Shown here: positions 1 through 6,296 of the stretch, one piece after another
Layout of the letters: each line of letters starts with the position of its first letter
Numbering within the stretch: the stretch's first letter is position 1
Origin: Lachnospiraceae bacterium
Lineage (GTDB): Bacteria > Bacillota > Clostridia > Lachnospirales > Lachnospiraceae
Length of the DNA: 9,720 bases
Direction of reading: 5' to 3'
NCBI GenBank assembly: GCA_029068665.1
Contig: JAIECC010000100.1
Location: 1-9,720 of the forward strand
Made by a program: the position numbers and the translations under genes
The notes under the pieces: generated by a model
What the model was told of the DNA's origin: nothing
Databases searched by the model: none
The model's input: only the letters and a program-made list of their open reading frames with translations

Positions 1-7
1 CTATAAG

Positions 8-72
8 TAATCCAATAAGTAGTAACTTATTAGATTAACAGCGTAAGCTCTTTTCAATGGAAAAGACCTACG
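8..72 (+). other. Two consecutive RNA hairpins, tail of an upstream structured transcript
   Basis: Seen in the sequence: hairpin 1 pairs 8-12 with 33-37 and 14-20 with 25-31, giving 12 pairs with one C/A mismatch (13/32) and an AGTA loop at 21-24. Hairpin 2 pairs CGTA (42-45) with TACG (69-72) and TCTTTTC (49-55) with GAAAAGA (60-66), with a small internal loop and an AATG loop. They run directly toward the terminator at 91-124. There is no open frame through the region. Inference: this is the 3' portion of a structured noncoding RNA or of a structured 3' UTR whose 5' end lies left of the window. I could not match it to tmRNA, SRP RNA, RNase P RNA, T-box leaders or tRNA from recognisable signatures. 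Confidence 0.45.
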
Positions 73-90
73 ATCCTCCCCTTTATCCAT

Positions 91-124
91 GAGGCTCCGG
101 TTCCCCGCCGGAGTCTCTTTCTTT
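91..124 (+). terminator. Rho-independent terminator of the upstream transcript
   Basis: A 10-bp GC-rich stem pairs GAGGCTCCGG (91-100) with CCGGAGTCTC (108-117), with one G-U pair and a 7-nt loop. It is followed by the T-rich tract TTTCTTTT. The T-run lies only on the right side, so it terminates + strand transcription entering from the left edge. The next promoter begins 14 nt after it, which isolates the first operon from whatever lies upstream. Confidence 0.85.
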
Positions 125-137
125 TCGAAAGATAAGC

Positions 138-166
138 TTTACAGAAAATAAAAAGAAAGCTATAAT
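138..166 (+). promoter_or_regulatory. Sigma-A promoter for the membrane protein and patatin operon
   Basis: A TTTACA -35 box (138-143) and a perfect TATAAT -10 box (161-166) are separated by exactly 17 A-rich bases, with initiation expected near 173. The leader of about 60 nt can form a 6-bp hairpin at its start (TCTGCC 174-179 with GGCAGA 183-188). An inverted repeat, AGCTTT (135-140) and AAAGCT (156-161), brackets the spacer and touches both boxes. It could be an operator, but at 6 bp in an AT-rich spacer this is only a possibility. Confidence 0.75.
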
Positions 167-232
167 TGATTCATCTGCCTGTGGCAGAGAGTTCAAGGCA
201 AAGGAAAGCTACATAAGAAAAGGGTAAAGAAA

Positions 233-691
233 ATGAAACGGAATCCTGTTCTCGTATATTTATTTGAATGTACCAACATTATTTCATGCATAGTGTTTCC
301 CTGCATGATTTTTTTTAATGTGAACGGATGGTTTTTTCCGACAGATTCGGTGTATTCGGATATGGAATTATTTGACTGCATGAAGAGCACAGCCATAGCT
401 GTATTGATTTTTTTCCTTGTTGTAGGGATACCTCTGCTGCTGTTGCTGGTGGATTGCTTTGTGATCATGCGGGGAGTCAAGGGATTTCGGGTATCTGTTT
501 TTTCGATTTTGACGGCACCGGCTTCTTATCCGGTCATACGCACGGAGGTGCTGAATGAGGAGACAGGATTCCGGCGGTTTCATGTGACCTCAGGGATAAT
601 TATTTTTTGCAGTAATTGTCTGGTCATCACTGCCTTTGCTTATTATATTATACGGATTATGATACTTTCCACAGCGTTCTTTTCCTTATAA
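233..691 (+). CDS. Small polytopic membrane protein of unknown function (152 aa)
   Basis: I do not recognise the family. Three hydrophobic stretches are long enough to cross the membrane, at residues about 8-29, 52-78 and 119-146. A basic loop (about 80-118) between the second and third carries a TAPASYPVIRTEVLNEE stretch. Basic residues at the N-terminus (MKRN) and in the 80-118 loop suggest an inside N-terminus by the positive-inside rule, although that assignment is uncertain for three helices. No enzymatic motif is visible. The start is ATG 233, with an AAAAGGG-like ribosome site ending about 9 nt upstream and a strong promoter about 65 nt further up. It is the first gene of a transcript that continues into the patatin-like gene 53 nt downstream with no terminator, so it may serve the same envelope or lipid process; that link is positional only. 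Confidence 0.75.
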   Translation: MKRNPVLVYLFECTNIISCIVFPCMIFFNVNGWFFPTDSVYSDMELFDCMKSTAIAVLIFFLVVGIPLLLLLVDCFVIMRGVKGFRVSVFSILTAPASYPVIRTEVLNEETGFRRFHVTSGIIIFCSNCLVITAFAYYIIRIMILSTAFFSL

Positions 692-744
692 CGGGATTTG
701 AAAGAATTGGAAGTAATGAAATACATAGATAAGGATGAAAAGAC

Positions 745-1596
745 ATGAAGACAGGCTTGGTACTGGAAGGCGGTGCCCTGCGGGGATTATTTACGGCAGG
801 TGCCCTGGATTTTTTATTAGATGAGAAGATAGAGTTTGATTACATAGCCGGAGTTTCGGCAGGGGCGGGAAATCTGATGAACTATATATCCGGTCAGCGC
901 GGCAGGACAAAGAAAGTCATCAGTCCCGGAAAAAAGGATGCTTACTATGGTTTGGGACAGCTCCTTAAGACCGGAAGCTATCTGAATCTCCAGAAGATGA
1001 TTTTTGAATTTTCCTACCATCAGTTCCCCTATGATTTTGACGCTCACCGGAATACACAGGTGGAGCATGAAATTGTAGTGGTAAACTGCAATACCGCAGA
1101 GGCAGAGTATATTAATGGTGCAGGAGAGGACGAGCATACCCTGACAGCGGTAAAGGCCTCCTGTTCAGTGCCGCTGCTTTCTGTTCCGGTGGAAATGGAT
1201 GGAAACGCCTATATGGATGGCAGTCTGGTAGACTCCATACCCTATCAGCATGCCTTTGATCAGGGCTGCGATAAAGTGGTTATTATAATGACAAAGACCG
1301 GAACGGAGATTCCTACTGATTATAATAAGTATAAGCTGTTGATTCAGGCGGCTTATGGTAAACAGTATCCGAAGTTTGCGGATGCCCTGCTTCATCGGGC
1401 AGATGTGTATCAGACCCAGAAGGAAGAGATGGAACGGCTGGCAGAGGAAGGAAAGATATTTATTTTACGTCCTCATATGCCATGTATCAGTAAATTTGAA
1501 ACCAGAGAGGACAAACGGGAAGCGTTTTATCAGCATGGATTCCAGCGTATGCAGGAGGAATATGGGACCTTACGGGAATTCATGGAGCTGAGGTGA
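745..1596 (+). CDS. Patatin-like phospholipase family protein (283 aa)
   Basis: This is a predicted serine lipid acyl hydrolase of the patatin/RssA-like family, which cleaves acyl esters of phospholipids or related lipids using a Ser-Asp dyad. Seen in the sequence: a glycine-rich oxyanion-hole stretch, LEGGALRG (residues 7-14); the nucleophile elbow GVSAG (36-40, Ser38); and the catalytic aspartate in YMDGS (Asp158, where many members have DGG or DGA). The length of 283 aa is normal for the stand-alone bacterial form. There is no signal peptide or membrane helix, so it is probably cytoplasmic or peripheral to the inner membrane face. The start at ATG 745 has AAGGAT (731-736) at an 8-nt spacing. 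It sits second in the operon and its stop codon overlaps the GTG start of the next gene, implying coupled translation. The substrate is not deducible. The family call is firm and the physiological role is open. Confidence 0.9.
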   Translation: MKTGLVLEGGALRGLFTAGALDFLLDEKIEFDYIAGVSAGAGNLMNYISGQRGRTKKVISPGKKDAYYGLGQLLKTGSYLNLQKMIFEFSYHQFPYDFDAHRNTQVEHEIVVVNCNTAEAEYINGAGEDEHTLTAVKASCSVPLLSVPVEMDGNAYMDGSLVDSIPYQHAFDQGCDKVVIIMTKTGTEIPTDYNKYKLLIQAAYGKQYPKFADALLHRADVYQTQKEEMERLAEEGKIFILRPHMPCISKFETREDKREAFYQHGFQRMQEEYGTLREFMELR

Positions 1597-1913
1597 GGGA
1601 AAAAGTTGTGTTGGAACATAGTGAGTATATGCCTTTAGAATACATAAAAAAGCAGAAATGGACCGGAAGCTTTCAGGGAATGCGGTTTCTGTTGCATAAG
1701 ATTACAGAGACTGTCCAGGAAGAAGAACAGGTCTGGCTGGAAGCGGTGATTTGGAAGGAGCCTTATGCTTATGAGCATACACCGGAGGAGGAGAAGCAGC
1801 GGAAGCGATTTGAATTCAGTGAAGCAGGACGTGAGCAGGCCATAGAATGGCTAGAAAACAGTTATGAGGAGCATCGGGAAGAATGGAGGCAGGCCATGAA
1901 GTGGCAAGGCTGA
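1593..1913 (+). CDS. Hypothetical 106-aa protein coupled to the patatin-like gene
   Basis: The start is GTG at 1593, overlapping the upstream TGA in a GTGA arrangement. The choice is supported by GGAG at 1584-1587 with a 5-nt spacing; ATG does not occur until residue 13 and has no better ribosome site. The product is soluble, charged and tryptophan-rich. The N-terminal half (KWTGSFQGMRFLLHKI, then WLEAVIWKEPYAYEHTPEE) looks beta-rich, and the C-terminal part (about 64-104) is a Glu/Arg-rich helix including FEFSEAGREQAIEWLENSYEEH. I do not know a function for it; the look is of a small conserved Firmicutes domain of unknown function. The overlap implies roughly matched production with the patatin-like enzyme, so a regulatory or accessory role is an inference from position alone. 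Confidence 0.75.
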   Translation: MREKVVLEHSEYMPLEYIKKQKWTGSFQGMRFLLHKITETVQEEEQVWLEAVIWKEPYAYEHTPEEEKQRKRFEFSEAGREQAIEWLENSYEEHREEWRQAMKWQG

Positions 1914-1941
1914 ACTGTTACATGAAGTGGCAGGAAAATAG

Positions 1942-1970
1942 TTGAAATCCGGTTGGAGGTTTGCTATACT
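1942..1970 (+). promoter_or_regulatory. Extended -10 sigma-A promoter for the SEC-C gene
   Basis: TTGAAA (1942-1947) and TATACT (1965-1970) are separated by 17 bases, with TG one base upstream of the -10 box (TGcTATACT), making an extended -10 element. Initiation is expected near 1977, giving a leader of about 55 nt that contains a weak AT-only hairpin (1993-1999 with 2009-2015). I see no terminator between the preceding gene (stop at 1913) and this promoter, so some read-through from the patatin operon is possible. Confidence 0.75.
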
Positions 1971-2018
1971 GTGTAGGTCGGTTATGGGCATTTTTCTTTA
2001 ATATACAAAAAGAAAGTT

Positions 2019-2025
2019 GAGGAAG
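2019..2025 (+). promoter_or_regulatory. Ribosome binding site fixing the SEC-C gene start
   Basis: GAGGAAG lies 6 nt before ATG 2032. An in-frame TTG at 2017 overlaps this site and so cannot be the natural start, which places the protein at 168 rather than 173 residues. Confidence 0.8.
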
Positions 2026-2031
2026 AAAAAC

Positions 2032-2538
2032 ATGAGTTTGTTAAAAGAGTGGCGGGATTACGCATATGGATTAGATGACAGAACACCGGAAGGAAAGCAG
2101 TTCTGGCTGAATTATTTTACAGTGGAAAAGGGGATTTATCAGCAATTGCTGAAGAATCCGGAAGAAGTGGTAGAAGGTACGGTTCAGGAACTGGCAGACC
2201 GGTTTGAGACTACTCTACAGTTCATGGTGGGCTTTCTGGATGGTATAGATGAAAGCTTAAAGACTCCGAATAATATCGAAGAAATGGAGGCGGATTCACA
2301 GGTCAGTCTTGATATTGATCTGGAGAAGCTTTACATGAATATGGTTGGCTGCAATGCAGAATGGTTATATACCTTAGAGGAGTGGGAGGAGCTTCTGACT
2401 CCGGAACGCCGGAAAGAGTTATACAGACTGGAAAAAACTTCCAAAACGGTTGTAAAGCCGCCAAAGGTAGGACGAAATGACCCATGCCCTTGCGGTTCCG
2501 GTAAGAAGTTCAAGTTCTGCTGTGGAGCAAATAAGTAA
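2032..2538 (+). CDS. SEC-C metal-binding domain protein (168 aa)
   Basis: The C-terminus carries a complete SEC-C motif, VGRNDPCPCGSGKKFKFCCG (residues 147-166), with zinc ligands Cys152, Cys154, Cys163 and Cys164, where Cys164 aligns with the His or Cys of SecA-type motifs. In SecA this module binds zinc and contacts SecB or ribosomes; in stand-alone proteins its role is mostly unknown. Residues 1-140 are a helical, acidic domain with no motif I recognise. Between them, a short Lys/Pro linker (about 136-147) tethers the zinc knuckle like a flexible arm. It is not SecA, since the ATPase domains are absent. There is no signal peptide or membrane segment, so it is cytoplasmic. It has its own promoter and a terminator directly after it, so it looks monocistronic. 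The domain call is firm; the function of the protein is unknown. Confidence 0.88.
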   Translation: MSLLKEWRDYAYGLDDRTPEGKQFWLNYFTVEKGIYQQLLKNPEEVVEGTVQELADRFETTLQFMVGFLDGIDESLKTPNNIEEMEADSQVSLDIDLEKLYMNMVGCNAEWLYTLEEWEELLTPERRKELYRLEKTSKTVVKPPKVGRNDPCPCGSGKKFKFCCGANK

Positions 2539-2552
2539 ATGATGAAGCAAAT

Positions 2553-2626
2553 GGGGCTTTGCGGATAACCGATGGCAGAAGTATATTCTTCCGGAGATAT
2601 CGGTTTATTTCGGAAAGCTCCTTTTT
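2553..2626 (+). terminator. Long interrupted stem-loop with T-run between the SEC-C gene and gltX
   Basis: The outer stem pairs GGGGCTTT (2553-2560) with AAAGCTCC (2614-2621), 8 bp with one G-U pair, immediately followed by TTTTT (2622-2626). Inside it, AACCGAT (2567-2573) pairs with ATCGGTT (2599-2605). Innermost, 2574-2580 pairs with 2586-2592 around a GTATA loop with one C/T mismatch. The T-run next to the closing stem makes it a terminator for the SEC-C transcript. It is longer and more elaborate than a simple terminator. An alternative small hairpin, GCAAA (2547-2551) with TTTGC (2558-2562), would compete with the base of the outer stem. No T-box sequence is present. Confidence 0.7.
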
Positions 2627-2694
2627 CGTTATAAATGTGTATGGCCTTCTGTGTTGTTATGAGCAGAAGGAGAAAAGAAAAGGAGAGAAGAGAA

Positions 2695-4170
2695 ATGAGC
2701 AAGATTAGAACCCGGTTTGCCCCAAGTCCTACGGGACGTATGCATGTGGGCAACTTAAGAACTGCATTATATGCCTATCTGATTGCCAGACATGATAGTG
2801 GTGACTTTATACTGCGGATTGAGGATACGGATCAGGAACGATTTGTAGAGGAAGCACTGGATATTATATACCGGACTATGGAAAAGACCGGTCTTACCCA
2901 TGATGAAGGACCGGACCGGGACGGCGGCGTGGGACCTTATGTACAAAGTGAGCGTCAGGCTGCCGGTATCTATATGGAATATGCAAAGAAGCTGGTAGAG
3001 GCAGGCAAGGCTTACTACTGCTTCTGTGACAAGGAACGACTGGAATCTCTGCGGCAGACCATTACCACGGAAAGCGGTGAGACAAAGGAAATTGTTATTT
3101 ATGATAAACATTGCCTGCATTTAAGCAAGGAAGAAGTGGAAGCGAAGCTGGCGGCTGGTATTCCTTACGTGATCCGGCAGAACAGCCCGACGGAAGGCAC
3201 CACGACCTTTCATGATGAATTGTACGGAGATGTGACCGTACCGAATCAGGAGCTGGATGATATGATACTGATGAAATCCGATGGATATCCTACCTATAAT
3301 TTTGCAAATGTGGTGGATGACCATCTGATGGGGATTACCCATGTGGTACGGGGAAATGAATATATTTCCTCTTCTCCAAAGTATACTTTGCTGTATCAGG
3401 CATTTGGATGGGAGGAGCCAAAGTATATCCACTGTCCGCTGATTACCGATGAGAACCATCAGAAGCTGAGCAAGCGCAGCGGTCATGCATCCTTTGAGGA
3501 TTTGATTGAGCAGGGCTTTGTGGCAGAAGCGGTGGTGAACTACGTGGCGCTTCTCGGCTGGAGTCCGGACAGCAATCAGGAGATCTTTTCTCTGGAAGAG
3601 CTGATACGGGAATTCGATTATCACCGTATCAATAAGTCCCCATCGGTATTTGATATCAACAAGCTGAAGTGGATGAATGGGGAATACCTGAAGGCCATGG
3701 AACCGGCCCGGTTCCGGGAACTGGTGACTCCATATATCCGTGAAGTGATTACCAAGGATTTGGATCTGGATAAAATATGTCCACTGGTACAGACTCGTAT
3801 GGAAGTCCTGCCGGATGTAAAGGAACTGGTAGATTTCTTTGAAGCCTTACCGGATTATGATGTGGAACTGTATTGTCATAAGAAAATGAAAACCAATCTG
3901 GAAAACTCTTTGGAGATTTTGAAGGAAGAATATGAATTGTTAAAGGTCTTTGATGACTGGACCTTGGATGCACTACATGACAGGCTTATGAGCTATATCG
4001 GAGAAAAGGGAATCAAGAACGGTACCGGACTTTGGCCGGTACGTACTGCCGTATCCGGTAAGCAGTCTACACCGGGAGGTGCTTTTGAAATCATGGAAAT
4101 CATTGGAAAGGAAGAGTCCTTAAAGCGTATGGAGCTGGGCATCCGGAAGCTGGAACAGGCACAGCAATAG
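2695..4170 (+). CDS. gltX: Glutamyl-tRNA synthetase (491 aa)
   Basis: It charges tRNA-Glu with glutamate using ATP in the cytoplasm. It is a class I synthetase. The N-terminal FAPSPTGRMHVGN (residues 8-20) holds the HIGH-type signature (HVGN, His17), and HQKLSKRSG (255-263) holds the KMSKS-type loop. A bound zinc is suggested by Cys109-x-Cys111 together with Tyr136-x3-Cys140-x-His142, the arrangement described for zinc-containing bacterial GluRS. The glutamate and tRNA-acceptor region includes RIEDTDQERF (41-50). The last part (about 320-491) is the helical anticodon-binding region. The length is normal. I chose ATG 2695 because AAGGAG (2680-2685) sits 9 nt upstream and family similarity begins at MSKIRTRFAPSPTG; an in-frame ATG at 2635 would add an unrelated 20-residue leader. 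Discriminating and non-discriminating forms cannot be told apart by eye. A helicase gene follows 39 nt downstream without a terminator. I found no strong promoter directly upstream (only a weak TATAAA at 2630-2635). Confidence 0.97.
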   Translation: MSKIRTRFAPSPTGRMHVGNLRTALYAYLIARHDSGDFILRIEDTDQERFVEEALDIIYRTMEKTGLTHDEGPDRDGGVGPYVQSERQAAGIYMEYAKKLVEAGKAYYCFCDKERLESLRQTITTESGETKEIVIYDKHCLHLSKEEVEAKLAAGIPYVIRQNSPTEGTTTFHDELYGDVTVPNQELDDMILMKSDGYPTYNFANVVDDHLMGITHVVRGNEYISSSPKYTLLYQAFGWEEPKYIHCPLITDENHQKLSKRSGHASFEDLIEQGFVAEAVVNYVALLGWSPDSNQEIFSLEELIREFDYHRINKSPSVFDINKLKWMNGEYLKAMEPARFRELVTPYIREVITKDLDLDKICPLVQTRMEVLPDVKELVDFFEALPDYDVELYCHKKMKTNLENSLEILKEEYELLKVFDDWTLDALHDRLMSYIGEKGIKNGTGLWPVRTAVSGKQSTPGGAFEIMEIIGKEESLKRMELGIRKLEQAQQ

Positions 4171-4209
4171 CAGGAATCTAAGATAGCAGGATAGATAAAG
4201 GAGTCAGGA

Positions 4210-6216
4210 ATGCACATCCGATTGAATGAAGCACAGCAGAAGGCAATTACCCATGTAAATGGTCCCTGTCTGGTACTGGCAGGCCCCGGTTCCGGTAAAA
4301 CAGCGGTCATTACCCATCGAACAAAATATTTATTGGAAGAAGCGGGAATTCATCCGGAACAGATTCTGGTGATTACCTTTACCAAGGCAGCAGCCATGGA
4401 GATGAAGGAGCGATTTCAGACATTGATGCAGGGAGCGTATGCTCCCTGTACTTTTGGTACCTTTCACTCGGTATTCTTTATGATTCTGCGGAATGCTTAT
4501 GGATATTCCGGAGAACAGGTACTGGCGGAGGAGCAGAAACGGAATATTTTAAAAGCCATTGTACAGAATATGGAATTGGAATACGAAGACGAGGAAGAAC
4601 TGCTTCAGGGTCTGATCAGTGAAATTACTGCAGTAAAAAGTGAATATATGGATTTACAGCATTACTATAGTACTACCTGCGGAGAAGAGGAGTTTCGGAG
4701 TATCTTCCGAAGCTATGAGGATACCCTTCATCGGGAGCATAAGATTGATTTTGATGATATGCTGGTGTATACCTATGAGTTACTCAAGGAACGGAAGGAT
4801 ATCTGTCAAATGTGGCAGAAAAAGTTCCAATATATCCTGATTGATGAGTTTCAGGACATTAACCGGATACAGTATGCGGTTATCCGCCTGCTGGCAGAAC
4901 CAAAGCGGAATCTGTTTATTGTAGGGGATGATGATCAGTCTATTTACCGGTTTCGGGGAGCCAGACCGGAGATTATGCTGGGATTTCAGAAGGATTATCC
5001 CGAAGCGGAGATGATTCTGCTGAATGTGAATTACCGCTCCAGCCGGGAAATCGTGGAAGGCAGCCTGCGGATGATCGGAAATAATTCCAAACGGTATCAG
5101 AAGAATATTCAGGGAAGCCGTCCTTATGAGCATCCCATTTGTATTCATGAATTAAAAGGTTGTCAGGAGGAAAATGAAGATATTTTAAAGCGGATTCAGA
5201 GCTATCACAGGCAGGGCATTCCCTATGGAGACATGGCGGTGATTTTCCGGACCAATACGGAGCCCCGGCGGTTGGTAAACAAGCTGATGGAATACAATAT
5301 TCCCTTTCGGATGCGGGACCGGCTGCCCAATTGCTATGACCACTGGATTGCCAGACATGTGATTGCATATATACGGATTGCCATGGGAAGCAGGGAGCGG
5401 GGAGATTTTCTGCAGATCTGGAACCGACCCAAGCGGTATCTCCGCCGGGAATGGCTTTCAGAGCCCCAGGTGGATACAGACCGGATTCTGGAGCAGGTGG
5501 CGGACAAGAAATGGGCGGTAGAGCATTTACAAAAGCTGAATTCGGATTTGGAACGCCTGAGGAAGATGGACCCCTTTTCTGCCATCAATTATATTCGGAA
5601 GGGAATTGGTTATGATACATATTTAAAGGAATATGCAGAGCAGCGACGGTTAAAGCCGGAGGAATTTCTGGATATTCTGGATGAATTACAGTCCATGGCA
5701 CAGCCTTATGGAAATTATGAAGCCTGGTTCCGCCATATTGAGGAATATGGAGAGCAGTTGGAGGAGCAGCGGAAACAGCAGTCTCAGTTCAACCGTTCCG
5801 GGGAGGCAGTGACCTTAACCACCATGCACAGTGCCAAGGGGCTGGAATTTCGGGTGGTATTCATCCTTGAGGCAAATGAGGGGATTACCCCCTATAAAAA
5901 GGCAGGAAAACCGGAAGAAATCGAAGAAGAACGGCGTATGTTCTATGTGGCAGTCACCAGAACCAAGGAGTATCTGCATATCTATACCATACAGGAGCGG
6001 AATAACAAGAAGCTGCTTCCTTCCCGGTTTGTCAATGAAATCCGTTTTGATAAGGAGAAGCTGAAGGTGGGAGCAAGAGTCCAGCACCGCAGCTATGGAA
6101 CGGGAACCATTACTTATGTGGACGCTAAAAAAATCAGCATTTATTTTGACCGCTTAGAGGAACAAAAGACCTTAAGCCTTGGTTTTGTATTAGAACAGGG
6201 GCTATTGTCCTGTTGA
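4210..6216 (+). CDS. UvrD/PcrA-type superfamily 1 DNA helicase (668 aa)
   Basis: This is an ATP-driven 3'-5' single-strand DNA translocase and helicase of the Rep/UvrD/PcrA family. All family motifs are readable: Q motif LNEAQQKAI (5-13), Walker A GPGSGKT (25-31), Ia ITFTKAAAMEMKERF (55-69), Ib FGTFHS (82-87), Walker B IDEFQD (211-216), III GDDDQSIYRFRGA (239-251), IV NYRSS (274-278), V TMHSAKGLEF (538-547) and VI VAVTRTK (580-586). After a short linker, residues about 618-668 (VGARVQHRSYGTGTITYVD onward) resemble the Tudor-like C-terminal module of PcrA/UvrD, which in that family contacts RNA polymerase. It is somewhat shorter than classical PcrA (about 720-740 aa), so I call the family but not the symbol; a second UvrD-like paralogue elsewhere in the genome is plausible. 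The ribosome site AAAGGAG (4197-4203) lies 6 nt before ATG 4210. It is probably co-transcribed with gltX. Confidence 0.93.
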   Translation: MHIRLNEAQQKAITHVNGPCLVLAGPGSGKTAVITHRTKYLLEEAGIHPEQILVITFTKAAAMEMKERFQTLMQGAYAPCTFGTFHSVFFMILRNAYGYSGEQVLAEEQKRNILKAIVQNMELEYEDEEELLQGLISEITAVKSEYMDLQHYYSTTCGEEEFRSIFRSYEDTLHREHKIDFDDMLVYTYELLKERKDICQMWQKKFQYILIDEFQDINRIQYAVIRLLAEPKRNLFIVGDDDQSIYRFRGARPEIMLGFQKDYPEAEMILLNVNYRSSREIVEGSLRMIGNNSKRYQKNIQGSRPYEHPICIHELKGCQEENEDILKRIQSYHRQGIPYGDMAVIFRTNTEPRRLVNKLMEYNIPFRMRDRLPNCYDHWIARHVIAYIRIAMGSRERGDFLQIWNRPKRYLRREWLSEPQVDTDRILEQVADKKWAVEHLQKLNSDLERLRKMDPFSAINYIRKGIGYDTYLKEYAEQRRLKPEEFLDILDELQSMAQPYGNYEAWFRHIEEYGEQLEEQRKQQSQFNRSGEAVTLTTMHSAKGLEFRVVFILEANEGITPYKKAGKPEEIEEERRMFYVAVTRTKEYLHIYTIQERNNKKLLPSRFVNEIRFDKEKLKVGARVQHRSYGTGTITYVDAKKISIYFDRLEEQKTLSLGFVLEQGLLSC

Positions 6217-6241
6217 TATTCCAAGAAACCTAGTGTATGAT
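6213..6241 (+). promoter_or_regulatory. Sigma-A promoter for the MBOAT and DHHW operon
   Basis: TTGATA (6213-6218) and TATGAT (6236-6241) are separated by 17 bases, and the -35 box overlaps the helicase stop codon (6214-6216). Initiation is expected near 6248, leaving a leader of about 49 nt. That leader contains an inverted repeat, ATTCG (6259-6263) and CGAAT (6267-6271), around GTA, whose significance is unknown. There is no terminator after the helicase gene, so the acylation genes may also receive read-through from gltX. Confidence 0.7.
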
Positions 6242-6296
6242 AAGAACGTATTGAATTGATTCGGTACGAATGTGAGCTTAAAGTGAGGATTGGACT

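Noticed and set aside
1..124. Left-edge structured region as tmRNA, tRNA, SRP RNA or T-box
   Set aside because: No CCA end, no T-loop sequence, no T-box GGTGG-type motif and no SRP tetraloop signature were found.
817..1137. 106-codon minus-strand open frame within the patatin-like gene
   Set aside because: It is antisense to the conserved GVSAG region, with no promoter or ribosome site seen.
2017..2031. In-frame TTG start five codons upstream of the SEC-C gene ATG
   Set aside because: It overlaps the GAGGAAG ribosome site that serves ATG 2032, and has no ribosome site of its own.
2608..2635. Possible gltX promoter (TTTCGG and TATAAA)
   Set aside because: The -35 box is poor, the spacing is 16, and it sits inside the terminator stem and T-run; too weak to list as a promoter.
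2635..2694. In-frame ATG giving gltX a 20-residue N-terminal extension
   Set aside because: The extension is Arg/Lys/Glu-rich translation of the ribosome-site region, and GluRS family similarity starts at residue 1 of the 2695 start, which has AAGGAG at 9 nt.
4167..4191. Direct repeat ATAGCAGGA twice at a 16-nt period between gltX and the helicase
   Set aside because: Only 9 bp and two copies, partly inside the gltX stop region; most likely chance or local slippage, with no regulatory architecture around it.
6259..6271. ATTCG-GTA-CGAAT inverted repeat in the MBOAT operon leader
   Set aside because: A 5-bp arm with a 3-nt loop is too short to support an operator or terminator call; mentioned only in the promoter note.
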